A stretch of DNA of 64,000 bases from Camellia lanceoleosa (lineage: Eukaryota; Streptophyta; Magnoliopsida; Ericales; Theaceae), in contig JANUSC010000388.1 of assembly GCA_025200525.1 (NCBI GenBank), positions 67,501 to 131,500 on the forward strand, read 5' to 3'. This document shows positions 45,999-57,289 of the stretch, in pieces (within the stretch, counting starts at the first letter, position 1; each line of letters opens with the position of its first letter). The translations under genes and the position numbers were made by a program. Under the pieces are notes generated by a model. It was not told the origin of the DNA. It ran no database searches and saw only the letters and a list, made by a program, of their open reading frames with translations.

Positions 45999-48900
45999 AT
46001 AATGGTTAGAACAAGAGGGGATGAATTGGAGGAGTCTACCTCCAACTAACTTGACCAGATCCACCTCTAATGCCGCTACGGCCGGTACAGGATGACCAAA
46101 TAGATGACTGAACCATTACCCTCACCAAAGAATTCAAAAAGATGAAGCCGCCCTTGTTTCATGGGGGAATTGATCCACTAAAGGCTGAGGCCTGGGTGTT
46201 GGGGATTGAAAAATTATTTGAAGTATTTTTGTGCATAGAGACACAAAAAGTTCTGTTGGCCACCTTTACTTTAGAAGATGAAGCGAGAATATGGTGGATA
46301 TTAGTATGAGATACTAATAGTGGAATAGTTGGGCTCAATTCTTAGAGACTTTCTACGAGAAATATTTCCTGCATTGCATTTGGGATAGGAAAGTAACGGA
46401 GTTTGAATAGTCCTTTACCTCGGATTGATGATTTGTTTGATCAGTTACAGGGAGCTCAGGTATTTTCAAAGATTAATCTGAGATCAAGATACCACCAGCT
46501 GAAGGTTAAGGCTGAGGACATAGAGAAAACTGTTTTCCAGACTAGGTATAGACACTATGAATTTTAAGTCATGCCTTTTTGAGTTACCAATACACCTGCA
46601 GCCTCCATGAATTTAATGAATCGAATCTTCAAACCATTTTTGGATGAATTTGTTGTGGTTTTTATTGATGACATTTTGATTTGTTCAAAAAGTAAGGAAG
46701 AATATGAACGACACCTTAGAATAATCCTTCAAACACTTAGGGAGAAACAACTATTTGGAAAATTTAAGAAATGTGAGTTTTGGTTGAATAAGGTAACATT
46801 TTTAGGCCATGTCATTGATAGAGATGGGATATCTGTTGACTCATAGAGAATTGAAGCAATTGTTAATTGGCCTAGTTTAACTAATGTAACAGAAATTCAT
46901 AGTTTTATGGGTTTGGTAGGCTACTATTGGAGATTTATTAGAGATTTTTCTAAGATTGCGGTACCATTGACACAATTGACCCGAAAGGGAGAACCATTCG
47001 TGTGGACAAATCAGAGAGAATCTGCATTCTAAGGATTGAAGATGAGATTGACTATAGCTCCAATCCTTACCTTACCGTTAGGTATTGAACAGTTTGTAAT
47101 TTTTAGTGATACATCTCATAGAGGCTTAGGTTTTGTTTTGATGCAGAATAGCAAAGTGATTGCTTACGCGTCCCGATAGCTAAAACTGCATGAAAAGAAT
47201 TACCCGACACTTGATTTGGAGCTTGCTGTTGTTGTATTCGCATTGAAAATCTGGCGTTACTACTTGTATGGGGCTAAGTATGAAGTGTATATAGACCACA
47301 AAAGCTTAAAGTATTTCTTTACCCAGAAAGAACTAAACATGCGACAGAGATAATGGCTCGAATTGATCAAGGATTAGGACATGTAGATTCATTATCATCC
47401 GGGTAAAGCTAATACAGTGGCTGATGCCTTGAGCAGAAAGAATACAAGAACCTTAGCATGTCTTCTTACTGACCGAAAGGAGCTTCTGCAAGATCTAGAC
47501 AGACTTAAGGTAGAAGTTGTGTATCATGGGCAAGACAGTATTTTGGCCGCAATGTCTGTACAACCAACTATTATTAAAGAGATCAAACAGAAACAGAAGG
47601 AAGATCAGTTTCTCAAAAAGGTGTATAATGAGTTTGAAACTAAGCCTAGATTGGGATTTACCATTGAAGAACAAGTATTGAGGTTCCAATGGAGACTTTG
47701 TGTTCCAAATGAAGCAAAACTGAAAAGAAGAATTTTAGAAGAGGCTCACAAGTTAATGTTTGTTATGCATCTGGGAAATACCAAAATGTACTAAGACTTT
47801 AAACAAGTGTATTGGTGGCCAAACATGAAGCGGGAAATTGCCGACTACAATTCCAAATGCCTTCAATGTCAACAAGTAAAAGCTAAACACTAGAAACTGA
47901 CAGGTTTATTTCAGTCTTCTCCTATTTCAGAATGGAAGTGGGAACATATAACCATGGACTTCATTGTCGGTCTACCTTGAACATTTAGAGATATGAACGC
48001 TATTTGGGTTATTGTTGATAGATTGACAAAATTTGCTCACTTTCTTGTTGTGAAAACTTTGTTTAATGCTTATAAACTTGCCACTATCTATATTGATGAG
48101 ATCATTCAATTACATGGGATTCCAGTATCTATTGTGTTAGATAGGGATCCTAAATTTGTTTCTAGATTTTGGCAAAATTTACAATAGACAATGGGCACAG
48201 AGTTAAGATTCAACACTACTCTTTATCCACAAACCGATAGGCAAATCGAGAGAACTATCCAAATATCGGAAAATATGCTTCGTATGTGTGTCTTAGAGTT
48301 TCAAGATAGCTGGGAAACTTACCATTGGTTGTGTTTTCTTATAATAACAGTTTCCACTCGAGTATCGGCATGGCGCCATATGAGGCGTTGTACAGAAGAA
48401 AGTGTAGGTCTCTAGTTTGCTGGACTGAGGTTAGTGATAGGGCATTATATGGGTTTGAACTTTTGCAAGAGACAATCAAGAAGATTAAAGTCATTCAGCA
48501 AAGGCTCAGAAATAGCATAAAGCTGACAAAAGAGCTATGCAGATCATAGAAGAAGGGCTCTTGAGTATGAAACAGGTGACCATGTGTTCGTGTGGGTAAT
48601 TCTAATGAAGGGTTAGTCGAGGTTTCATAAGAAGGGCAAATTATCACCTCGATACATTGGGCCGTTTTAGATTCTAGAAAGCTTGGTCTAGTTGCATACC
48701 GAGTTGCTTTACCCTTGGGAATGGAACAAATGCACAATGTGTTTCATGTGTCGATGTTGAGGGGTTATCTTTGAGATCCATTTCATGTTATCGACCTTCA
48801 TCGAATAGCTCTCGATGATGATATGATCTATGAAGAAAACCCAAGTCAAATTATTAATCGACAAGTCAAGTAGTTGAGAAACAAACAATTTCAATGGTAA

Positions 48901-49030
48901 AAGTTTTTTTGGGTGAGTAACAATGGTAAAAGTTGAATGAAAAGAACACTACAGAAAGGAAGCTACATAGGAAAAGCATGATGAAATGAGACAACGCTAT
49001 CCAAAGTTACTTCTAAATGGAGGTAATTCA
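45999..49030 (+). pseudogene. Chromovirus gag-pol with internal deletion
   Basis: The gag part (45,999-46,408) has MKPPLFHGGIDPLKAEAW and FYEKYFLHCIWDRK in broken frames. At about 46,408 the text jumps directly into RT palm sequence ([18 protein letters not shown]), so zinc knuckle, protease and RT N-terminus are deleted. RT keeps [10 protein letters not shown] (46,650-46,690), then RNase H (ILTLPLGIEQFVIFSDTS, YHPGKANTVADALSRK), integrase ([32 protein letters not shown]) and a chromodomain tail (DEMRQRYPKLLLNGGN). About twenty stops and several frameshifts show it is dead. The chromodomain would target insertion to heterochromatin in a live relative. Confidence 0.9.
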
Positions 49031-49052
49031 AGTTTGGAGGACCAAACTTTTT

Positions 49053-49065
49053 AAGGGGGGAAGAC
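49053..49065 (+). promoter_or_regulatory. Polypurine tract
   Basis: AAGGGGGGAAGAC stands directly before the 3' LTR start TGTGATGACC. It is the expected plus-strand primer site. Confidence 0.85.
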
Positions 49066-50047
49066 TGTGATGACCCTGACATGCGTATTTTTTTTTATAT
49101 GTTATTTCATTGAGCATAATTGCATGATTATGTGCTTAATTGATGCTTATCTGTTTGTTTGTGAATTATTTGTTAGAATATCGACTTAGAATTCAAAATT
49201 GAAAGTCCATACGGATTGAGAAATCGAAATTTACTAATTCAATAGGCTAATTGGAATATTTAGAACCATATGGTAAGTTTAATTAAAATTTGATTTGGAT
49301 CAAAATAATTAGAATAAATTAATTAAAATTGATTAGAATTAAGCCTAATTAATTAAACCTAATCCAACTTAATTAGTTAAGCCTTAATCCTCCTATTTAT
49401 GTCTTAATCAAGCTTAAGACCTCATTTCATCATCTTATGAGCTAAAAATTTAGGGACAAAAAAAGGGAAGCAATGCCTGTAGAGAGAGATTGAGGAGTTT
49501 GTAGAGAATTTGAAGGGAGATTGAAGGGATTCAGCTAGATTAAGGCCAAATTTAAGCTCTAGGTATGGAATTCATCTATAATTCTTGTAGATAATCCATG
49601 GAAAAGACGAATTCACTTAGTTTTAGAACTATTTGCATGAATTTCAAAGAAAAGAGTAGGAATCACCATGAATTTAGTGAGTTTGAGTAAATTGAGTACA
49701 TACATGCATAATTCCCCATTTTTGAACTTAGTTTTCTATAAAGTCATACATGCATGGGACTTACACTAGTTATTTCTTAAGATTCTTTATGATTTAACAC
49801 TTAACATCTCATATGAACATGTTTTGTAAAGAAAAGAGTTGAATTTAACATATGCATGGCAAGAAGATTGAATTTGGAGCCTAGTTTTGAAGAATTGAAA
49901 GAGAATTTGGAATCATGGTTACATAATTTCGAAGTATTCATGTTTATAAAGAGTTCCTATGCTTTTGATAGCCATGCAAGCTTTGAACATGAAAAGTGTG
50001 TTTTGAACTTCAAATCAATTATGGAAAACTCAAAATTCGTCCAGTTC

Positions 50048-50261
50048 GCTAAAGCAAAGGATCTATGGCTCGAGCGAACTTTGCATACATCCAGTATTTT
50101 TGCAGACTTTTGGTAGTTAGCTCGAGCAACCAAGTGTGCGCTTGAGCGAACTTAACTTGTTTAGCACTTGGCTCGAGCGACCATCGAGTGCACATTTCAG
50201 GCATCCAGTACTTTTGTAGTTAGGTCACACTGCTCGAGCGACCAAAGGTCCGCTCGAGCGA
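50048..50261 (+). repeat. Paired-palindrome array in the 3' LTR
   Basis: Pairs at 50,048/50,068, 50,120/50,140 and 50,232/50,252, each 20 bases apart, plus the compressed copy near 50,172. Compared with the 5' LTR, motif differences are mainly CG against CA or TG. Confidence 0.88.
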
Positions 50262-51322
50262 AGACCTTGTTTTCAGCAAACTTTGACTAACACTCTGAAG
50301 TGCATAATTGCATCTTCATACCCTTGTTGGCATTCTTAAGCCTCATTTAGACATCCTTAGTCATGGAATAAGCTAGAAACAAAAGTAAGAGAATCAAAAT
50401 AAGATACACTATTTGTTACAAATGTGTGTTTCAATATATATTTGTGTTATGTGTTTTGTGTAGGTGGTCAACTGAAGTCCAACGTCTGTATCAGCCCACT
50501 GTGAGTAGTATCTTTGTAAAGATATGTTGTTAAATGTATTTTGATTAACTGCAAGAATGTTATTTTGATAAGAGTGAACGATTGTCTGTTTTGAAAAGTA
50601 GTTCTGGCATCCTTAGTGTATCCAGCGCCTGGGGAATAACAATTCCATGGCCCTCTACTATAAGGCCTTCACCCGAGGGAAGTAATACCGTAGCCCTTTA
50701 ATAGTAAGGCCCTCACCTAGGGGAAACAATATTATGGCCCTTTGTTATATATGCATAGAGATCTTGATGTAGACCCAAGTGGTCCCTTTGCTTGACCTAT
50801 ATGGTCCCTTTGTTAGACCCATGTGGTCCATTTGTTATGCCTTTGAACCCTTTGTTTTGCACTATTAGATGTACCACATATGAATATGATTTGTGAACTT
50901 CGATATGTCAAGTACTCACTTATGCTTTGCTTCGAAACTCATATGATATGATTTTGTATTACAATAGACATCATTCATCTAACCTCTTTATACTGGTATT
51001 ACTCACTGGACTTTAGCTCACCCCCTTCCCCTATATGTATATATATATATGTAGGTGAGCAAGTGGAGCTTCGAGTTTAGAGCAACCTTAGGAGTCAACC
51101 CTTTTGTCAAGCCACTTTGGAGTGCCTTCGTGATGGGGCGATCTTGGACTCATGTGGAGCCAAGTTGTGTCAACCATGATGTTTAAGTTATTTTGTTTAG
51201 TTTTCTTTTGTTTTTGAAACTTGTTATGTTCGGATATTTTGTATAAGTGTCAAGATGTTGTGATGTAACTATGTGTTCATACCTATGAAGAAGGTTGAAG
51301 TTTTATTTACTCATGAATTTGC

Positions 51323-51364
<42 letters not shown>
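51323..51364 (+). repeat. AT/GT compound microsatellite unique to the 3' LTR
   Basis: About six AT units are followed by about fifteen GT units. The matching place in the 5' LTR (45,653-45,670) has only AT units, so the GT run grew after insertion. Confidence 0.9.
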
Positions 51365-51365
<1 letters not shown>

Positions 51366-51524
51366 TACACTGCTTGATGGACACAATTGTATTTTAATAT
51401 TATTTTCGCAGTGCCCCGTTTACTATTATTAATTATCTGATTTGTCTTAGAGGCCGGGTAATATGGGATTATTGGCCGGGCACGACCTAAACCTCTAGGG
51501 GTGGGTTTGGGTCGTGACAATAAT

Positions 51525-52597
51525 CATCATGAGATTCTCTATATCCATTGGTGATTATTATGGAGTGCCATCATCTCATCTCTTCCATGGTGAGAATGAT
51601 GGATTTATTTCCTTTTCATCTTTTAATTGATTGTTTCTATGATCATCATATAGTATCTTGCGTTACTTGATAGCTTCTATTGTGTTTTCCTTTGATAGGT
51701 TTGTTAGTATAGTTAAGTTATCCACGTTAGCTTTTATTTTGGTTAGTAGTTGCTTCCATTATCTTTGTTGAGCAGTCTCTTTTATTTGTAGCTTTGTTGT
51801 ATATCTCTCTTATCTCTTTCTTTCTATCCCTTTTATTTAGAGATTTTCCTATGTTGGCACCAATTTTTTTTATTTCATCATTCTTTCATGTTTTGCATCA
51901 ATTTTTCATGCATAAGGCTTGGCTCATTATCTCTCATTTCTTTACTTCTTATGAGATAATGTGCACTACCTCATGTCTTGAGATGGTCCATATATCATAC
52001 GATTAGTAGCCAAGTCTTTAGTTACATTTTTTTTTTTTTGTTTCTTTGCATCTAGGATCATGCATATTTTTCTAATGCTTTTTTATTGGCTTGGTACGAA
52101 GGAGTACTAGGTGAGCTTTTTTCATATTTGCATCCTGATTGTTTGTGTTTTCTTTACTATGTCTATCATTTTTACCATGCGATGACTTGTTTACTTTATG
52201 TACCTCTTTGGATGCTGATGGATGGAGGTTATTTTGCTTAAGCTGGGATAATATTTATTTCCATGCACGTGGACTCATCTATTCTTTGAGTTTTACTTTT
52301 TCTAACTCCTTTATAAATGCATGAAACCAAAGCATTCCAAAGTAAGTGATTTAGTCTATACTTATTTGCTTCACATAGTAATCTTAGCATTAATAATCGG
52401 AATATGGGTATATATTGGTAATGAATCTCATATCTTGGATTAGTAGAGGCCGATCCTTAATCGGGTGAGTGGGGGTGCTCAATTTATGACCTTACCCCCT
52501 CATACCTAAGTTCCCAAATTGAGACACTTTGGTTACGATAGACAATAATAGCCTTTGGTATGAGTCATGGGTTTCATGATTTTTCCAAAAGATTAGG
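51525..52597 (+). mobile_element. Tat-type LTR, distal part
   Basis: Continuation of the LTR broken at 40,878. It shares diverged text with 25,845-26,000. It ends at about 52,590 before a Tat-like primer-binding site. No ORF with motifs; long T/C-rich runs occur at 51,780-52,060. Confidence 0.45.
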
Positions 52598-52615
52598 TGG
52601 TGACTCTGAGTCTGG
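52598..52615 (+). promoter_or_regulatory. Tat-like primer-binding site
   Basis: GGTGGTGACTCTGAGTCTGG resembles TGGCGACTCTGCTGGGGA used by Ogre/Tat elements, with several differences. It supports a plus-oriented Tat LTR to the left. Its gag should start beyond the insertion at 52,725. Confidence 0.45.
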
Positions 52616-52724
52616 TGATGTAGTCCATTTTTGGCATTTCTTGTGATTAGTGGGTTTTCTATGGATTTGCTAGATTTGGACTCTCATTCTGTTTCACATT
52701 GTACCCATGGAACCAAACCTAGAG

Positions 52725-53663
52725 TGTCACGACCCAACCCGCCCCAAACATGATGGTGTAGTGATCGGCCAGTAGTCCATAATTACCGAAGGCCTAACTG
52801 AACAAAAATCAAGTTGGACTCTTATGATAATTAGGGCAAATCTCATTTTAAGTTGTAGAAGCCTTTAGTTACTTTAGTCGAGTCCATTCAGTTTATTAAA
52901 ACATTCATTCAAAGCAGCACTTAGCTATATGAAATGAAACATATATCATTCTTAATTACATAATCTTTTAGTAAAAATACAATATGTGCAAGGCCAATTA
53001 CAACTCCCTTGACTTTAGTATATAAACATGAACTTCATGGAGCTAACTTCTTCTTAGTGCTTTTCTTGCACCTACATACATATAAGGGTGAAAGGTGAGT
53101 CATTGCTCAATGAATAATATTACAATAAAGTGATAAATGAATGGATTCCAATCTTATTTGCAAAACATAATATCATATCACCTTTCAAAAGCATTCGAAC
53201 ATTTCTCATTAGAATATTTCATAATCAAAACATGATAACATGGTACATCCATTAGAACCTCTTAATATAATAACCGGCCTGAGTACCAGTTAGACAACCC
53301 CACATTCTCAGGTAGCAAATGAGATCTCAAAAAGGCCATGGTTAGTGATGTCGTCCCCTAATTGGCTTAGGACTATCTAAGGATGCCATTGATAGATTCA
53401 ACAAAATATAGGACATTCATTCATTCGGAAACAAAATAAGGATTTTCACAAACCATGATATATCATCAAGTTTTGAAAACTAATTTTCAAACATAACTTT
53501 ACAATAATATTACTCACAAATGGCTCTTGAATGAGGGTTTTTGCTCCAAAATACTTGACCTACACAAACAAGCATACAAATATTGATAAAATGAAATGCG
53601 AAACGAATGTCTCAACTTAACTTTGATTTTCTTTCTTAACTATTCTTACTTTAAGTCGGCTTC
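52725..53663 (-). mobile_element. Gypsy LTR fragment, cut by the next chromovirus
   Basis: The plus strand begins TGTCACGACCCAACCCGCCC, matching the start of the LTR at 29,805 (TGTCATGACTCAAACCCGCC). At 53,664 another LTR begins, so this LTR was the target of that insertion and its rest lies beyond the window. Confidence 0.7.
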
Positions 53664-54212
53664 TGTTACACCCCACCAAAATTGTTTACATGGAAAAATA
53701 AAAATGTACAATCTTCACATTTACTTTCAACACAATTCCATTCAAATATTTCTCTTTCTCATTGAACTGCAGATCTTTGTTCACAAAACAATTACAAGTG
53801 CATATCCCTATTCAGTGAGCTAGAGGAGATTACAAAACAATTACATTACCCTGCTAGTTGCTAAGTACCTCGAGGAATTTTAATTAAAATTACCAAAACT
53901 TAAATAAAATGGAAAAAAAAAGAGGTCCAACGTTTCATTACAATATTAGGTTTACAAAAAGAAGATTACATTTTTAAAACAAAAGAGTGGAAAGTCAATT
54001 TTCTTTTTCATCTTCATAAACGGGTTTGGGACTCTTCATTTCCTGAAATGTTAGTAAAGTAGGAATGAGCAATGTTACCCAGTAGAGAATAAATTTAACC
54101 AAATATATAAACATTTGATTTGAATATGCATGACCTACATATATATCTATATACCCTAGAGTTCATTTGTATTTTAAGCTTTGTTTTACAAATCACAATT
54201 TACAATTAACCT

Positions 54213-54408
54213 CTACACTTTTTCTGTCCTCATACGTACGGCATGACCTTTCCACTTTTGTCTTCCTCACACAAATCGGCCAGTGAATGCCTCACAACAT
54301 TCCCATATTTGTCGCCCTCACACGGACTGAGCAAGTGGGCACCTCAAACAAAACCCCACATTTGTCGTCCTCACACAAACCAGGCAAGTGGGCACCTCAA
54401 ACACATTC
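54213..54408 (-). repeat. Second tandem array in the 3' LTR
   Basis: About four units of 45-60 bases contain CACATTTGTCGTCCTCACAC, GGCAAGTGGGCACCTC and AAACACA. The 5' LTR has the same array at 61,090-61,300. Confidence 0.85.
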
Positions 54409-55000
54409 CAAAACATTGACAATTTTCACACAACACCAACAACTACATGGATTCTCAAACTTTACTTATTAATTATCCATTTCATCAAATTCATGAACAA
54501 TCCCTTAGGGTTCATATAAGAATTTGGGGCTTTTCCATTCTACAATTTATTTTCCTTGATTCAAATATATTTACTCACTATTTTATCACGGATTCTACTA
54601 TCCGTCATCAATCTCACATGAACACATCATCTATATAAAGTATATATATATATATATCACTTCTATCTCAATGGATCAACACACTCTAAGATTCACGCAC
54701 CTTTAAGCCAAAATATAAATATACAAGGGTAAAAGTATTCCTACCTCAAAATTATGAAAAGAGAGATGAAGACCCAAAGATGAATCCTTATGTTAGCAAG
54801 ATCCAATCGGTCCAAAATGTAGCTCTTGATGAGATGAACAACTTTAATGAAGGAGTAAGGATGGATTCTAGCTAAAAGTAGATGAAATATAGTGTTTAGG
54901 AGTTAGGGTTTTCGAAAAAGGGGTTTAGAGAGAGGAGTATGAAAAAATGAAATCAAGATGTGTTTAGATCGAAATTTAAAACTGTTATCCTAAACAAGCC

Positions 55001-55248
55001 GCTCGAGCGAACTTTCCTTCTCTCAAGTGAAGTGCCAAAATACAAAGGGACTACTCGAGCAAACTACCCACCACTCGAGCGATAAACACAAGGTCTTAGA
55101 AGTTTTGCAAAGCTACAGTGGAAATATTGGGAGCTCACATTCTGTGCTCGAGAGACCATTTCTTCACTCAAGCGGCCTCGCCTGCAAACTTGCAAGATAC
55201 TAAGAGCTACAAATCTACGCTCGAGCGACCAAATGACCGCTCAGGTGG
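55001..55248 (-). repeat. Paired-palindrome array in the 3' LTR (four pairs)
   Basis: Motif starts are 55,001/55,021, 55,053/55,073, 55,146/55,166 and 55,219/55,239; all four pairs are exactly 20 bases apart. Between pairs stand GAAGTTTTGCAAAGCTACAG and CTGCAAACTTGCAAGATAC, shared with the LTR at 27,310. Confidence 0.9.
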
Positions 55249-55539
55249 TCACCCAAAAACAGCTATTACAACCTACCATCCTTAAGGAATTTCATCCTTG
55301 AAATTTGCACAGTTCCTGCCAAAACAATTATAACAATTCCCAGGAAGATGGATATCACCAAAACAATAATCTTAACCATCACTACTTCTCAAGTCAAGCA
55401 AAATAAAGGCTAACTTCAAACACATATATAGAATTTTGGAGTTCTTTCATTCACATCCCTTACAACCTCTCACACAATGGTTTAAAGTTTTCAAACAACG
55501 TATTCATATGTCAATAAATAAATCGAGATATTTCTCATG

Positions 55540-56660
55540 AACTTCAGCTTCTCGTTCCCAAGTGGCCTCTTCCATTCCATGGTGGTGCCATAATACCTTC
55601 ACTAAAGGTATGACTTTGCCTCTCAAAACTTGTTCCTGGGTGTCCAAAATTTTCATCGATTTTTCTTCATAAGAAGCATTCTAGTCCACCTCCAAATTTG
55701 TCCAGTCCAAAGCATGGGAAGGATCAGGTTTATACTTGCGAAGCATGGAGACATAAAGCACATCGTGCACTCCGAATAATTACGGTGGCAGTGCAAGGTG
55801 ATATGCTATTTCTTCCACCCGTGCTATAATATCAAATGGGCCAATAAACTTGGGTGACAACTTATTGCTTTGCCCAAATCTCATTAAACCCTTTCTAGGT
55901 ACTATTTTCAAGAATACGTGATCGCCTACATAAAAAGATAGAGGTCTTCTTCTTCGGTCTGCATAGCTCTTTTGTCAACTTTGAGTCGTAACTAACCGTT
56001 TCCAAATGAGAGCTATTTTCTCAATGGTTTCACGAACTAATTCCGGTCCAAGCATAGGTGAATCTCCCACCTCGGTCCAACACACCTGTGACCTATATGG
56101 TCCCTCATACAAAGCTTCAAAAGGAGCTATTCTAATACTAGCTTGATGGTTATTATTGTAAGCGAATTTCGTTAAAGGTAGGTACCTCTCCCAGGAACCT
56201 TTAAAATTCTAACACACAACCTCTCAACATATCTTATAAGATTTGGATAGTGTGCTTAGACTGTCCATCGGTTTGTGGGTGGTATGCAGTACTAAAGGTT
56301 AGCTGTGTGCCCATAACAGTTTGTAGGCTTTGCCACAAACGTGCGGTGAAACGAGGGTCTCGATCTAGGACAATACTCACAGGAACTCCATGAAGCTGAA
56401 CAATCTCTTTAACATAAAGTTCTGCCAAATAATCGACCGAGTCCCCTATACACATAGCAAGAAAATGAGCTGACTTAGTTAATCGATCCACTACCACCCA
56501 AACTGCATCATTACCTCGTTGTGTTCTAGGGAGGCCCGAAACAAAGTCTATAGTGATATGTTCCCACTTCCATTCTATGATAGACAGGGTTGTAATAACC
56601 CAGCGGGTCGTTGGTGTTCTACCTTGACTTGCTAACAAGTTAGACATTTGGACACAAAAG
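55540..56660 (-). pseudogene. Chromovirus integrase and chromodomain
   Basis: The integrase core is read at 56,647-56,234: [15 protein letters not shown] with the first Asp, [14 protein letters not shown], and [19 protein letters not shown] with the second Asp, then [14 protein letters not shown] where Glu is normally found shortly after (here QSK). Downstream in shifting frames come RPLSFYVGDHVFLK and SPKFIGPF (55,940-55,840), then the chromodomain NASYEEKSMKILD and VKVLWHHHGMEEATWEREAEV (55,685-55,545). The TDGQSKHT stretch replaces the usual TDGQSERT, so the catalytic Glu itself appears altered to Lys. Dead. Confidence 0.88.
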
Positions 56661-57289
56661 ATGCTATATCCCGCTTCATACCCCCTTCATCAAAATTGTT
56701 GGCCAAGATCATGGTACATTTTTGTACCCCCTGGATGTACTACAAGACGGGAGTGGTGAAATTCTCTCGAAGTACTTCTTCTCTACAAGACTCGGGTACA
56801 AAAAGACGGTCTAGACACCGAACATTAGAATCGGAGTCTACCCCTCAAACCATTTTCCTCCTTCTCTTGTGTAATCTTTTCCTTGATTGCTTCAACTTCC
56901 AAGTCACCCTATTATGCCTCTATAACTCGAGTTACAAGTGCCGGTTATGCAATGACAGAAAACAAGGCAGTATGTTCAGAAGATTCGCTAAGATGCAAAT
57001 TAAATTCACTCAAATCACTTAACATTTCCCATTGGCAAGGGTACTCACGGATTTTTTACTCAAGGCATCAGCTACCAAATTGGCTTTTCTAGGATGGTAG
57101 TGTAATTCAAAATCATAGTCTTCCAAAAATTCCATTCGCCTGCTTTAATGTAAATTCAAATTCTTTTGGAAGAATAAGTATTTAAGGCTTTTGTGATCTG
57201 AGAACATCTCAAATATCTCCCCCTCCCCATACAAATAATGTATCCACAATTTTAGGGAAAAAAATAACTAAGGGTAATTCTAAATCATG

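Larger units (their letters stand above)
43556..51519 (+). mobile_element. Chromovirus (Tekay-like Gypsy), degenerate, near full length
   Basis: 5' LTR (43,556-45,818), primer-binding site (45,822), gag-pol remnant (45,999-49,030), purine tract (49,053) and 3' LTR (49,066-51,519). ATAAT lies immediately outside both ends (43,551-43,555 and 51,520-51,524). The LTRs differ at about five sites per 60 bases in the stretch I aligned (43,861 against 49,540), so the insertion is old. The 5' LTR lacks about 175 bases present at the start of the 3' LTR. Confidence 0.9.
49066..51519 (+). repeat. 3' LTR of the chromovirus
   Basis: A 2,454-base LTR from TGTGATGACCC to GGTCGTGACA, then ATAAT. It is complete at its 5' end, unlike the 5' copy, and carries the same internal arrays. 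Confidence 0.9.
53664..55270 (-). repeat. 3' LTR of the minus-strand chromovirus
   Basis: A 1,607-base LTR. On the minus strand it starts TGTAATAGCTGTTTTTGGG at 55,270 and ends GGGGTGTAACA at 53,664. The palindrome array lies at its very start, a TATA-like CTTTATATAG at about 54,633-54,642, and a second tandem array at 54,408-54,213. Confidence 0.88.

Noticed and set aside
55001..55248. Palindrome pairs as simple tandem duplications of one 30-base unit
   Set aside because: The 10-base spacers differ in sequence from pair to pair and between families, although the spacing stays 20; recent duplication would keep spacer sequence.
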